DNA of 64,000 nucleotides from Cyanobacteria bacterium FACHB-63 (GCA_014695255.1 JACJNX010000073.1:1-64000), one strand, 5' to 3'; shown: positions 32,530 to 42,026, counted from the first letter of the stretch. Numbers and translations: made by a program. Notes: a model not told the origin generated them from the sequence alone.

Positions 32530-33494
32530 ATCGGACTTTTCACCGTCAGCGACGGGAGTTGAGCGGATAGCTGCTTTGCTCGTTGCAGATTGGCATGTGC
32601 TGCCTCGTAATTCAAATCTGTTTCTACGGCTTTCTCAAACTGAGCGATCGCGTCCTTCACTTTCCCCTGCCGTTGCAGCACTGCGCCTAGCCCATTACGT
32701 GCGATCGCGTGATTGCTGCCGAGGTTGCCTTTGCGCTCGTTGGGCTGTTTCAAGACTGCTTGGTAAGCGGCGATCGCCTGATCAAACTGACTTTGATTCG
32801 CCAGCGCATGACCCAGAAAAATGTGTGCCCAAGTGTACTCTGGCGCAACTTCTGTCGCTTTACGGAACAGGTTGAGAGCTTCGTCAATTCTTCCTTGCGT
32901 TTGCAGTGCCCGACCCAAGCCGACGAATGCGATCGCTTGCGCTGTTTCCGTTTTCTCTGGAGCGTTTAATGCTTGTTGATACGAGGCGATCGCTTCCGGA
33001 ATTCTCTTTTGCTGCGCGAAGACATTACCAAGTCCCGTATAAGCATTCATTTGCTGCGGGTTTGCGTCAATCGAGCGACGGTAGGCAGCGATCGCTTCTT
33101 CGAGCCGTTTGCGATCAGCAAGGGCATTTCCCAGCCCGCTATAAGCGACGGCATTTTTAGGATTGATGTCGATCGCGCAACGGTAAGCAGCGATCGCTTC
33201 TTCGGTACGACGCTGGCTTGTCAACACTTCAGCCATGCCATTATAGGCATCGGCATTTTCCATATCAAGAATGATGGCTTTGCGATAAACCGCGAGCGCT
33301 TCGTCGTACTTGCGGCTTTGCTGAAGTTCGCGACCCAAATTGATGTAGTATGCCGGATCGGTGAGGGCTAAATCAGTCTTCAGTTGCGGGGTAGAAGCGC
33401 GAACCGCATCGGAAGCATCGTCGCATCCGCTGGTGAATGCCGCAGCCGTTAAGGTCAGAAGCAAAGGGAAAACTGAGCGTTTGGAAACTTGCAT
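32526..33494 (-). CDS. TPR-repeat lipoprotein
   Basis: 322 residues with GAGG about 8 bases before the ATG. The N-terminus is a lipoprotein signal (LLLTLTAAAFTSGC, lipobox Cys at about residue 24). About seven 34-residue TPRs follow, very regular (YDEALAVYRKAIILDMENAD, EEAIAAYRCAIDINPKNA, EEAIAAYRRSIDANPQQ). It probably acts as a membrane-attached scaffold on the periplasmic side. No partner is evident from the neighbours. Confidence 0.9.
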   Translation of the reverse strand: MQVSKRSVFPLLLTLTAAAFTSGCDDASDAVRASTPQLKTDLALTDPAYYINLGRELQQSRKYDEALAVYRKAIILDMENADAYNGMAEVLTSQRRTEEAIAAYRCAIDINPKNAVAYSGLGNALADRKRLEEAIAAYRRSIDANPQQMNAYTGLGNVFAQQKRIPEAIASYQQALNAPEKTETAQAIAFVGLGRALQTQGRIDEALNLFRKATEVAPEYTWAHIFLGHALANQSQFDQAIAAYQAVLKQPNERKGNLGSNHAIARNGLGAVLQRQGKVKDAIAQFEKAVETDLNYEAAHANLQRAKQLSAQLPSLTVKSPI

Positions 33495-33671
33495 TGCTGG
33501 TGCCTCGATAGGTTGGTAACAAGCCGTGATCCTGTATCTACCGCACCCTGATCCGCTTTATTCTGCATTAAGAGAGATGAAATGCAAAGTAGAACCTGAT
33601 AATGCTGTACGCAGCCTTTACGTTTTATCATAGTTTTGTGAAAAATTCATTTACATTGGTGGATTTTACGG

Positions 33672-34115
33672 ATGCTGTGGATTGGAATTGGCTGTCGGCG
33701 CGGAACTTCAAAAGCAACGATCGCCGACGCGATCTCCCTAGTTTTGAAGCAGTATCAGTTATCCGAATGTGAAATTATTGGAATTGCCACGGTCGATCGC
33801 AAATTCGATGAAGTCGGACTTTTGGAATATTGCCGAGACTATCATTTCTCGTTGTCTTTTTTCTCAGCCGAGCAGCTTCAGGCAATTCCAGTGCCAAATC
33901 CCTCGATCGACCGGATTGGAACGCGGAGTGTCGCAGAAGCGGCAGCGCTCTGTGCTGCTGGATCGGGATTTTTGCGAGTGCCGAAGCAAGCGATCGCTCA
34001 AACTGTGACCCTTGCGATCGCGGAAATTCCAGGTAAGCTGAAAAGTATTGATTTGGCAGTAGGACATGAAGATGCAGCGATTTGCGATCGGTCTACTCAC
34101 GATGTTGATCTGTAG
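33672..34115 (+). CDS. CobE/CbiG C-terminal domain protein (cobalamin biosynthesis)
   Basis: 147 residues. It opens LWIGIGCRRGTSKATIADAI, the signature of the CobE/GbiG C-terminal domain, and continues with IIGIATVDRKFDEVGLLEYC and the GTRSVAEAAALCAAG motif. In CbiG this domain helps open the delta-lactone of precorrin-5A-type intermediates; the stand-alone form is CobE, whose exact role is less clear. No other cob gene lies in the window. Its last 50 bases overlap the pentapeptide gene in another frame. Confidence 0.8.
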   Translation: MLWIGIGCRRGTSKATIADAISLVLKQYQLSECEIIGIATVDRKFDEVGLLEYCRDYHFSLSFFSAEQLQAIPVPNPSIDRIGTRSVAEAAALCAAGSGFLRVPKQAIAQTVTLAIAEIPGKLKSIDLAVGHEDAAICDRSTHDVDL

Positions 34116-34590
34116 CGTTTGGACGATGAGCGCGATCGCTGATCCCATTCAGGGGAAACGCTACGATCAGCAGTATCGCCCGCCGTTGTCCTACAGTAAT
34201 GCGGATGTCAGAGGGCAAGATTTTTCCGGTCAGGCGCTGCGATTTGCAGAATTTACCAATGCGAACTTGACCGATACGAATTTTTCCGATGCAGATTTGG
34301 CTGGTGCAGCAATGAGTGCCTCGAATATGACGGAAACGAATTTACACGGCGCAAATTTGCAGCAAGCGATGGTGGATCAAGTGCCGATGGTGCGCGTGGA
34401 TTTGAGCGATGCGAATCTGACCGATGCGATGCTGCTGCGGAGTGCGTTTCTCGATGTTAATATCACGGGGGCAGATTTTACCGGAGCGATTCTCGATCGC
34501 GCTCAGATTCGCGACCTGTGCAAAGTGGCACAGGGAACCAATTCCAAAACGGGAGCAGACACGCGGGAATCGCTCGGCTGTCCATCTTAG
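34066..34590 (+). CDS. Exported pentapeptide-repeat protein
   Basis: 174 residues. A signal peptide is clear (MKMQRFAIGLLTMLICSVWT, cleavage near ADP at about residue 26), so the protein is lumenal or periplasmic. From about 45 to 150 runs an A(D/N)LXX array (ANLTDTNFSDADLAGA, ANLQQAMV, ADFTGAILD) forming a right-handed beta helix. It ends with a short Cys-containing tail. The start lies 50 bases inside the CobE-like gene; a second ATG six bases on does not remove the overlap. Function unknown, as for most lumenal pentapeptide proteins. Confidence 0.85.
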   Translation: MKMQRFAIGLLTMLICSVWTMSAIADPIQGKRYDQQYRPPLSYSNADVRGQDFSGQALRFAEFTNANLTDTNFSDADLAGAAMSASNMTETNLHGANLQQAMVDQVPMVRVDLSDANLTDAMLLRSAFLDVNITGADFTGAILDRAQIRDLCKVAQGTNSKTGADTRESLGCPS

Positions 34591-34599
34591 GAGGCGAGT

Positions 34600-35724
34600 A
34601 TGCGAATTGGAGTGATTGGCGGCGGACAGCTAGCCTGGATGATGGCAGATGCCGCTAAAAAATTGAACCTAGAGTTGGTGATTCAAACCCCAAGTTCAGA
34701 TGATCCGGCTGTGTTGATCGCCGAAGAAACCCTCTTTGCGCCCGTCAATGATGCAGCCGCGACAGCAAAGCTGAGCGATCGAGTGGATGTGATCACGTTT
34801 GAAAACGAATTCGTAGATCTCGCTGCTCTGTCTCAGATTCGATCGGCTTGCTTTCGTCCTAGCCTGTCTGCTTTAAAGTCGCTTTTAGATAAGTATGATC
34901 AGCGCTGTTTTCTCAAAGCGAATGGTCTACCGACTCCAAAGTTCTGGCAACCTGGAGAGCAGCCTGTTTCATTTCCCATCGTTGTGAAGACTCGCCGCTT
35001 GGGATACGACGGTCAGGGAACCTGGATCATTCGAGATCAAGTGGCTTGGGATTTGGCAATGACAGAACTCGATGCGGTGCCGATCGTGCTAGAAGAGTTT
35101 GTTCCGTTTGATCGTGAACTGGCAGTGATGGCAGCACGATCGATCACAGGTGAAATTGTTGTTTACCCGATTGTCGAGACTCAGCAAGAGAACCAAGTCT
35201 GCCGTCGAGTGATTGCTCCAGCTGAAATTTCGGAATCTGTTGCGCAAAAGATTTCGACGATCGCTCACACGCTGCTACATCAATTAGAAGTGGTCGGAAT
35301 CTACGGAATTGAACTCTTTTTAACCAAAGACGATCGCGTGTTGGTGAATGAAATTGCACCCCGAACTCACAATTCGGGACACTACACGATCGAGGCTTGT
35401 GAAACCTCACAGTTTGAACAGCAGCTTCGTGCTGTCAGTGGTTTACCTTTGGGAAGTGCAGTCCTGACTTGTCCTGGAGCCGTGATGGTGAATTTGCTGG
35501 GATTTGAGCAGGCAGAAAGCGATTATTTAGAGAAAAGAGCCGCGATCGCACAACTGCCCAACTCGTTTATTCATTGGTATGGCAAGTCATCTTCCCGCCC
35601 CGGTCGTAAGCTAGGGCACGTTACGGTTTTACTCGATTCGGCTGTGAATCTGCGAAAATCTGCTTTAGAGGTGGCAGACGCGATCGAATCAATCTGGTAT
35701 CCCTCTTCTAAGTTGAAGCAGTAG
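34600..35724 (+). CDS. purK: 5-(carboxyamino)imidazole ribonucleotide synthase (PurK)
   Basis: ATP-grasp enzyme of purine synthesis that carboxylates AIR to N5-CAIR. 374 residues with AGGAGG before the start. The N-terminal domain begins RIGVIGGGQLAWMMADAAK. The ATP-grasp core has VVKTRRLGYDGQGTW, LEEFVPFDRELAVMAAR and the metal/substrate motif VNEIAPRTHNSGHYTIEAC. The length is normal. It starts 9 bases after the pentapeptide gene, probably by chance of compact packing. purC lies 3 kb downstream, but not in the same operon. Confidence 0.95.
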   Translation: MRIGVIGGGQLAWMMADAAKKLNLELVIQTPSSDDPAVLIAEETLFAPVNDAAATAKLSDRVDVITFENEFVDLAALSQIRSACFRPSLSALKSLLDKYDQRCFLKANGLPTPKFWQPGEQPVSFPIVVKTRRLGYDGQGTWIIRDQVAWDLAMTELDAVPIVLEEFVPFDRELAVMAARSITGEIVVYPIVETQQENQVCRRVIAPAEISESVAQKISTIAHTLLHQLEVVGIYGIELFLTKDDRVLVNEIAPRTHNSGHYTIEACETSQFEQQLRAVSGLPLGSAVLTCPGAVMVNLLGFEQAESDYLEKRAAIAQLPNSFIHWYGKSSSRPGRKLGHVTVLLDSAVNLRKSALEVADAIESIWYPSSKLKQ

Positions 35725-35739
35725 GAGAACCAACGCTTC

Positions 35740-36711
35740 CTAAAGCCCTTTAACAAGCGAATCATCGTACAGCGACTGAACATCAAGTGGCTGTGACACA
35801 ACTTTGAAATCGTAGGCGGCTTTCGCCACAAGTTCAAAGCTCTTAATCGCATTGTTCGCATGATTTGAGTTAAACGCGATCGTCTTGTTGTCCTCAATAT
35901 CAAATAGTGTGATTCCCTTTAGTTGTTCGCGTAGTTCTTCAGGTCGAATGCCCAAGCGGTTAGAAGCGACAAGGACTGCTTCTTCATTTCTCGTTTTCAG
36001 CAGCCTGATCCCTTTGTCGGCTGCTTTGAGAAATTTGAGCAAATCTTCTCTACGGTTTGCAATTAAATCTTTGTGTGTTACCAGGACATCAGCAATTAAA
36101 TTAGTACCCTTGGAGCTAAAGATAATCTCTCCGCCTCCTTCTTTGAGTGCTTTTGACAGAAAGGGTTCATAAGTTACAGCGGCATCGACTCGCTGAGTGC
36201 TAAATGCAGTTGCAGCAGCCGGAGCAGGCATATCTTTGATCTTAATATCCTTCTCGGTAAGTCCGCTTTTCTCAAGAAATGCTCGCAGAAACACTTTCTC
36301 AAACAGCACATCTTCACGCGCTAACGTTTTGCCTTTTAGATCGGCTGCCGTTTTGATGCCCCGTCCCAAGATGCCATCTGCGCCGTTTGAGTAGTCGCAA
36401 AGAAAGATAATTCTCAAATCCGGCGATTTTTCAATCATCTGGATCACATCGCCTGCGGTCATCCAAGCTAAATCAGTTTTACCTGCCAAAAACGCATCAA
36501 TTTGCTCGGTATTCGACTGAAACAGCAAGTCTTGAATTTGCAGTCCTGCTTCTTGGTAAAACTGCTGTTTAAGTGCAACATGATGCCCAGAATAGCCAGA
36601 CCAAGGATTGGTGGAAACAGCTAAAGGTTGAGATTCTTGGGTGGAGCAGGCAACTGTCCAAAACAGAGCGATCGCAAATACGAGCAGGCTAACAAACCGA
36701 CGTTTGAACAT
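35740..36711 (-). CDS. ABC transporter substrate-binding lipoprotein, NMT1/SsuA-like
   Basis: 323 residues from the ATG at 36711, chosen because it gives a clean lipoprotein signal (MFKRRFVSLLVFAIALFWTV, then lipobox ACS); the frame is open 46 codons further upstream. The mature part begins LAVSTNPWSGYSGHHVALKQ and contains GKTDLAWMTAGDV and VDAAVTYEPFLSKAL. This is the pattern of periplasmic binding proteins for nitrate, sulfonates or thiamine-precursor type ligands. No permease or ATPase gene is adjacent, so it is an orphan component. Ligand unknown. Confidence 0.85.
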   Translation of the reverse strand: MFKRRFVSLLVFAIALFWTVACSTQESQPLAVSTNPWSGYSGHHVALKQQFYQEAGLQIQDLLFQSNTEQIDAFLAGKTDLAWMTAGDVIQMIEKSPDLRIIFLCDYSNGADGILGRGIKTAADLKGKTLAREDVLFEKVFLRAFLEKSGLTEKDIKIKDMPAPAAATAFSTQRVDAAVTYEPFLSKALKEGGGEIIFSSKGTNLIADVLVTHKDLIANRREDLLKFLKAADKGIRLLKTRNEEAVLVASNRLGIRPEELREQLKGITLFDIEDNKTIAFNSNHANNAIKSFELVAKAAYDFKVVSQPLDVQSLYDDSLVKGL

Positions 36712-36929
36712 TTTCCAGAAATCCTTGGGAAATACGCAACAACCCCAACTCGACGAAAGCAACTCAAAATTAGGTAAAGTGCTTTCACTCATCAAACTGA
36801 CGTTGAGAATTGTTTTAAAACAGAGGATATTACTAACTTCAACGATCAAAAGCCAAATCAGGTCGGTTCGCTTCTGATGGAGACGAAGCTAGCAATATTG
36901 TTCATATTTCCCAAAATGAATCAGCGCTG

Positions 36930-37184
36930 CTAATCTTCCGTTAAACTGCAAAACTCATCGGTTGTAAGCAGCAATTCCCCGTATTCTGGAATCCATGCTA
37001 GCCATTGATCCTCTGCACATTGGCACAGCAACCAAGCTTGATCAAAACTATAAGCGGCCGGGGGTTTAAGCAGTTGCACCCACATAGATGCTGTGAATCG
37101 AGGAGCGCAGGGAATCGATCGACGAAGGCTCTTCCATGCAGCGGTAGACGTGCTAATTGCAAAAAATTCTGATTCAAGTGACAT
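36930..37184 (-). CDS. Unknown small protein (84 aa)
   Basis: Start placed at the ATG at 37184 (MSLESEFFAISTSTAAW); the frame extends 26 codons upstream with less protein-like sequence. The product is Trp-rich (TASMWVQLL, FDQAWLLCQCAEDQWLAWIP) and ends LLTTDEFCSL. Composition and length look like a small conserved cyanobacterial protein, but I do not recognise the family. It lies divergently beside the Uma2 gene. Confidence 0.5.
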   Translation of the reverse strand: MSLESEFFAISTSTAAWKSLRRSIPCAPRFTASMWVQLLKPPAAYSFDQAWLLCQCAEDQWLAWIPEYGELLLTTDEFCSLTED

Positions 37185-37369
37185 AATCCAGCTCTCTGAA
37201 GCGAAAAGTGCGCCGAATCCTAGACGCAAAATAATTCTGTAGCTTATGATACTGTTTCTCATCCTTCGCTGGAGAGGTTGTATGAGAAATTTACATTGCA
37301 GCTCCCAGATGGAGATTGAAGTGTTCTCATAAACATAAAATAGAGGTGACTCACTGGGAGAGTAGAGCC

Positions 37370-38113
37370 ATGTTGCCGTCTAACCTACCATCAGCATTGC
37401 CAAGCCCCGATGAATTAGTGGATTCGGATGATTTTCCTGTGGATAACGAAGACCAGAATTTTATTCCCAATGTTTTGTTGTTTTTACTGGAATACATCTG
37501 GAAGGAGCGAAACGATTGGTTTTTTGCGGTAGACATGGGCGTTTATCACGCGACCAGCGCACACCCTAAAGTTCCGGTGGTGCCAGATGGATTTTTGAGT
37601 GTGGGGGTCGATCGGCGCAAAGGCGGCAAGTCCCGCAAAAGCTACATTGTGTGGACAGAAGACAACATTCCGCCCATTTTGACGCTGGAAGTGGTGTCTC
37701 AAACTCCGGGCGGCGAATACGATGAAAAACTGGCAATCTATGCGAAGTTAGGCGTTTTATACTATGTGATTTACAATCCTGAGTTTTGGCGACGCGATGG
37801 ACACTTACCGATCGAGATTTACAAGCTAATCAGTGGCTCTTATGTGCTGCAAGTTGGAGAGCCGTTCTGGATGCCAGAGGTTGGCTTGGGCATTGGGCGG
37901 TGTCAGTTAGCAGATGATCCGTTTGGGCGAGAAGTTTTGAGTTGGTATGATGCGCGGGGCGATCGATATCTCAGCGAAGCCGAAGTGGAACGGCAACGAG
38001 CAGAAACGGAACGGCAACGAGCAGAAACGGAACGGCAACGAGCAGAAACGGAACGGCAACGAGCAGAACGATTAGCGGAACGATTGCGGCAGTTAGGAGA
38101 AGACATCCTCTAA
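37370..38113 (+). CDS. Uma2-family (DUF820) PD-(D/E)XK nuclease-like protein
   Basis: 247 residues from the ATG at 37370; an upstream in-frame start at 37316 is possible. The core shows the DUF820 pattern: VVPDGFLSVGV (motif Asp), PILTLEVVSQ (Glu-x-Val) and YDEKLAIYAKLGVLYYVIY (Lys). Such proteins are very abundant in cyanobacteria; they have a nuclease fold but no agreed function. The C-terminus is a coiled coil made of four near-identical ERQRAET heptads encoded by a tandem DNA repeat. Confidence 0.85.
   Translation: MLPSNLPSALPSPDELVDSDDFPVDNEDQNFIPNVLLFLLEYIWKERNDWFFAVDMGVYHATSAHPKVPVVPDGFLSVGVDRRKGGKSRKSYIVWTEDNIPPILTLEVVSQTPGGEYDEKLAIYAKLGVLYYVIYNPEFWRRDGHLPIEIYKLISGSYVLQVGEPFWMPEVGLGIGRCQLADDPFGREVLSWYDARGDRYLSEAEVERQRAETERQRAETERQRAETERQRAERLAERLRQLGEDIL
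37988..38070 (+). repeat. 21-bp in-frame tandem repeat encoding ERQRAET
   Basis: GAACGGCAACGAGCAGAAACG repeats without change at 37988, 38009 and 38030, with a fourth copy from 38051 diverging in its last bases. The unit is seven codons, one coiled-coil heptad, so copy-number change by slippage would lengthen the coil without a frameshift. Confidence 0.9.
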
Positions 38114-38607
38114 AATTTCTCAAGCCCACCGAAGACGAGAAGCCACACTATGACGATTGCCCAGTGAATCACAACCGCAGTCCACAAAGATTGGCTTCTC
38201 AGGTAGGAAACCGTGCAGACGATTCCTAGTAGTCCTGCCCCAATTAAGAAAGCGGTAGATCGGAAAAAGGGTGGAACAAAAGGATGCAAGTGATACAGCA
38301 CAAATAGACCCCAACTTAGGGCGATCGCGAAGCTCCGAGAAAACTGCGTTGATTCGGTCGAACGTGGAATCAGCATCCCTCGAAAGACGATTTCTTCTGA
38401 CAATCCTGGCATCAGAAACGCTCGTAGCATTACCCCTAGAACAGTCTGCCAAGCTAGATGCGGTTCAAACTTCAGGAAGTCAAGGTAGACACCGATCGGT
38501 AAATAGAACACTGCAAATAGTAAGAGTAAGCAGATCGTCTCGTTCCAGTCTCTTGCTGTAGGAACACAATGCAGGGCAACACGGAGGCGGTGTAATACAA
38601 CTTTCAT
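38110..38607 (-). CDS. CPBP-family intramembrane protease (Abi/Rce1-like)
   Basis: 165 residues from ATG 38607; the frame also has a TTG three codons upstream. Four or so membrane helices. The family motifs are present: EEIVFRG (EExxxR) near residue 70, FVLYHLHP (FxxxH) and VVIHWAIV near the end. CPBP proteins cut within membranes or serve as putative protease-like factors in bacteriocin self-immunity; substrates in cyanobacteria are largely unknown. It overlaps the Uma2 gene tail-to-tail by four bases. Confidence 0.85.
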   Translation of the reverse strand: MKVVLHRLRVALHCVPTARDWNETICLLLLFAVFYLPIGVYLDFLKFEPHLAWQTVLGVMLRAFLMPGLSEEIVFRGMLIPRSTESTQFSRSFAIALSWGLFVLYHLHPFVPPFFRSTAFLIGAGLLGIVCTVSYLRSQSLWTAVVIHWAIVIVWLLVFGGLEKF

Positions 38608-38733
38608 GGGTACCAAGCTTGAAATGTTTTGATGCCGAAAGATCTAATCAAATCGTGTCTCTGACTGCTCAGAGAACTCGATCGCACGAGGACGGGGGTA
38701 GAATGATGAAGCTTAAAATTCAGCCCCTCTATC

Positions 38734-39462
38734 ATGACTGTTGGTCAAAAACTCTACGAAGGTAAAGCCAAAATTCTCTACAGCACCGACGATCCAAACG
38801 TGCTGCTGACCTATTTTAAGGACGATGCAACGGCATTCAACGCTCAAAAGCGCGGCAGCATTCAGGATAAAGGCGAAATCAACTGCGCGATCGCATCGCA
38901 TCTCTTCAAGCTGATGGAGAAAAACGGCATCCCGACGCATTTTATCGATCGCCCCGCCGGGAACGAAATGCTCGTTCGCGCCGTCACCATCATTCCATTA
39001 GAAGTCGTGGTCAGGAACATTGCTGCCGGGAGTCTCTGTCAACAAACTGGACTGAAACTTGGCACCCCACTCAATCCGCCGCTTGTCGAGTTTTATCTCA
39101 AAGACGATGCGCTGGGTGATCCGTTGATTACGCTCGATCGTTTACAAGTGGTTGATCCAGCATCAGCCGCCCAAGTCGATCAGCTTAAGCACATGGCAAC
39201 GCAAATCAACACGTTGCTACAAGCCTTTTTTGAGCAATGCGGCATTACGCTCGTTGACTTCAAATTAGAGTTTGGCACCGATGCTCAAGGTCAACTTCTA
39301 CTGGCTGATGAAATCAGCCCGGATACTTGTCGGCTCTGGAATCAGGCAGAAACTGACCCCGATCGACGAGTCCTGGACAAAGATCGATTCCGCCGTGATC
39401 TTGGCAACGTTGAAGATGCGTATCGGCAAGTGATGCAACGGGTACTCAACCAAACTGTATGA
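38734..39462 (+). CDS. purC: SAICAR synthase (PurC)
   Basis: Phosphoribosylaminoimidazole-succinocarboxamide synthase, joining CAIR and aspartate with ATP in purine synthesis. 242 residues, normal length. The opening KLYEGKAKILYSTDD is the nucleotide-binding strand. GSIQDKGEINCAIA, EVVVRNIAAGSLC and LADEISPDTCRLWN are the conserved substrate and metal regions. Starts with a plain ATG and is probably transcribed alone; the Omp85 gene follows after 134 bases. Confidence 0.97.
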   Translation: MTVGQKLYEGKAKILYSTDDPNVLLTYFKDDATAFNAQKRGSIQDKGEINCAIASHLFKLMEKNGIPTHFIDRPAGNEMLVRAVTIIPLEVVVRNIAAGSLCQQTGLKLGTPLNPPLVEFYLKDDALGDPLITLDRLQVVDPASAAQVDQLKHMATQINTLLQAFFEQCGITLVDFKLEFGTDAQGQLLLADEISPDTCRLWNQAETDPDRRVLDKDRFRRDLGNVEDAYRQVMQRVLNQTV

Positions 39463-39596
39463 TGCTTCTGCACCAACCAGTTTAAAATCAGTCCTACCCC
39501 AAATGAGTAACGATACTCAGGGTGCGGTACAATTTTGCCGTTTAATCGGAATCTATTTTATGTTGTGTCTGCATTGAGCAGAAAAAGTGTGAGGAC

Positions 39597-42026
39597 GTGC
39601 GAAAACCTGTGAATACTATGCGCTTATCTCCTGTTGTGATGGCTGCGTTTGCGTTAACGGCGACGCTTGGCTTATCTCGTTCTGCCCTAGCAAAATCGCC
39701 CAATCAGCCAGCCCAACCGCAGGCAAAATCGACGACGCGAGAAACCGTAAAGAGCGTCCCCGCAACCGTGAAACCTGTGGGAACCGATGTCGTGGTCGAA
39801 GCGATTCCGGTGATGCAAAATTCGGCGGGGACTCGATCGCTGACTCCGCTCAAGAAAGTAGCTCAAGCGGGTAGCTCGATCGAGCAAGAAACGCCCGATC
39901 GCTTTCAAATTAATACCTCGCCTGCTGCGCCCGCTCCCTCGGCTCCAAATATTCCAACCATTCCTAACCAGCCGAGTTCGCCGAGTGTGCCACCAGGTTC
40001 AACGACGACCCCTCCGATTGAAGGACAGCAAACTCCGCCTGGTACAACAACCCCTCCGGCCGAAGGACAGCAAACTCCCCCCGTTGAGGCGCAACCGCAG
40101 CAACCCGGTCAACCGACTCAGCCACAGCAGCCTGCCCAGCCCGCCCAACCGCAACAGCCTGCTCAACCCGCTCCAGATGAACCTAGAGTGTTAGTCTCTG
40201 AAGTCGTCGTTACGGGTGTGAGTCCTGAACTCCAGCAGGAAGTTTACCGAGTGATTCAAACTCAGGCAGGACGGACAACTACGCGCACTCAGCTCCAGAA
40301 CGACATCAACGCGGTATTTGCAACTGGATTCTTTTCGACTGTGAGAGCGACTCCAGCAGATACCCCGCTTGGCGTGCGGGTGACGTTTGAAGTGGCGGCG
40401 AATCCGGTCTTACGATCGGTGCAGCTCGAAGGCAGCAAAGTCGTACCGCCAGAAGAGGTGAACCGAATTTTCAGCCCACAGTACGGCAAAATCACGAATT
40501 TCCGGGAGTTGCAAACTGGAATTCAACAACTTACGAAGTTTTATCAAGACCGTGGTTTTGTGCTGGCACAGGTGATTAATGCCCAACAGCCCCAGGTCAA
40601 TCCGGATGGAACCGTTATTTTGCAGGTTGCAGAAGGAGAAATCGAGCGGATTCAGGTACGATTTATCAACAAAGAAGGCAACGCTCAGGATGCAAAAGGC
40701 AATCCGATTCGAGGCAGAACCCGCGAATATATCATCACTCGTGAACTTGAACTGAAGCCAGGATCAGTCTTCAACCGTACTGTCTTAGAGCGGGACTTCC
40801 AGCGATTATTTGGATTGGGGCTATTTGAAGATTTACGTCCCTCTCTTGATGTCGGTGAAGATCGGCGCAAAGTGGTTCTGGTTGTGAATGCGGTTGAACG
40901 AAATACCGGAAATATTGGACTTGCGGGCGGTTTTAGTTCTGCGAGTGGTCTATTCGGCAGCGTCAGCTACGGACAGCAAAACGTGGGCGGCAATAACCAG
41001 AAGCTCAGTGCTGAAGTGCAGATCGGTCAGCGGGATCAGCAGTACGAATTGAGCTTTACCGACCCGTGGATTGGTGGCGATCCGTTCCGAACTTCCTACA
41101 CCCTGAGTGTGTTTCGCCGCAGAACGATTTCGCTGATTTTTGACGGGGGCGACCCAGAAGTGCGACTGCCGAACGTCGATCGCGACCTTCCCCGAATTAA
41201 TCGCACCGGGGGCGGCATTAGCTTCGGTCGCCCATTATCGAGAAATGTGTTTGAGCGGGCAGAATGGACAGCCTCGCTGGGCTTGCAGTATCAGCGCGTC
41301 ACCGCGAGCGACGCGGAAGGGATTCGTCGAACCGTGGACGAACGAGGAAAACCATTGACGTTTGACCCATCGGGTAAGGATGATCTGTTTACCGGACAGC
41401 TTTCCGTCCGCCGCGATCGCCGCGATGATTTCCTGCGTCCGACTCGTGGATCAGTGCTGCAACTGAGTACCGAGCAATCGGTGCCGATCGGTTCGGGTAG
41501 CATTCTGTTCAATCGGCTGCGGGGAAGCTACAGCTTCTACATCCCGACTCGTCTGGTCAAATTCGCGCCAGAATGCCGCGATCGCGACCCGCGTCGATTA
41601 GATCAGCAGCAAACCCCGCAGGGACGATGCGCCCAAGCCTTCGCGTTTAATGTCCAAGCCGGAACGGTTGTGGGAGATTTGCCACCGTATGAAGCGTTTC
41701 CGCTCGGAGGAACGAACTCGGTACGCGGCTATGATGAAGGCGATTTGGGAAGCGGTCGCAGCTTCTTGCAAGCTACCGCAGAATATCGATTCCCGGTCTT
41801 CTCGATTATTTCAGGAGCGCTGTTTGTGGATGCGGCAACGGATTTAGGATCAGGTCGATCGGTTCCGGGCGATCCAGCCGGAACGCGGGGTAAGCCCGGA
41901 AGCGGATTCGGCTACGGGGTCGGAGTCCGAGTGCAGGCGGGTCCTTTAGGTCCCATTCGGATCGACTTTGGCTTTAACGATCGCGGCGGAAGCAACATTC
42001 GCTTTGGCTTCGGAGAGCGCTTCTAA
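39597..42026 (+). CDS. bamA: Omp85/BamA-family outer-membrane assembly protein
   Basis: 809 residues. An N-terminal signal peptide (about 1-35, AALAK-type end in RSALAKSP) is followed by a long Pro/Gln-rich linker (about 110-200). Then come POTRA domains (VSEVVVTGVSPE, LRSVQLEGSKVVP, and a third with ERIQVRFINKEG) and a C-terminal 16-strand barrel. The barrel has the Omp85 signatures FPLGGTNSVRGYDEGDLGSG and a closing RIDFGFNDRG...FGFGERF. It inserts outer-membrane proteins and is the relative of chloroplast Toc75. The GTG at 39597 is the first start; GTG 39609 or ATG 39618 are alternatives nearer to the signal core. lpxC begins directly after its stop, so this is the first gene of the envelope operon. 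Confidence 0.93.
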   Translation: MRKPVNTMRLSPVVMAAFALTATLGLSRSALAKSPNQPAQPQAKSTTRETVKSVPATVKPVGTDVVVEAIPVMQNSAGTRSLTPLKKVAQAGSSIEQETPDRFQINTSPAAPAPSAPNIPTIPNQPSSPSVPPGSTTTPPIEGQQTPPGTTTPPAEGQQTPPVEAQPQQPGQPTQPQQPAQPAQPQQPAQPAPDEPRVLVSEVVVTGVSPELQQEVYRVIQTQAGRTTTRTQLQNDINAVFATGFFSTVRATPADTPLGVRVTFEVAANPVLRSVQLEGSKVVPPEEVNRIFSPQYGKITNFRELQTGIQQLTKFYQDRGFVLAQVINAQQPQVNPDGTVILQVAEGEIERIQVRFINKEGNAQDAKGNPIRGRTREYIITRELELKPGSVFNRTVLERDFQRLFGLGLFEDLRPSLDVGEDRRKVVLVVNAVERNTGNIGLAGGFSSASGLFGSVSYGQQNVGGNNQKLSAEVQIGQRDQQYELSFTDPWIGGDPFRTSYTLSVFRRRTISLIFDGGDPEVRLPNVDRDLPRINRTGGGISFGRPLSRNVFERAEWTASLGLQYQRVTASDAEGIRRTVDERGKPLTFDPSGKDDLFTGQLSVRRDRRDDFLRPTRGSVLQLSTEQSVPIGSGSILFNRLRGSYSFYIPTRLVKFAPECRDRDPRRLDQQQTPQGRCAQAFAFNVQAGTVVGDLPPYEAFPLGGTNSVRGYDEGDLGSGRSFLQATAEYRFPVFSIISGALFVDAATDLGSGRSVPGDPAGTRGKPGSGFGYGVGVRVQAGPLGPIRIDFGFNDRGGSNIRFGFGERF

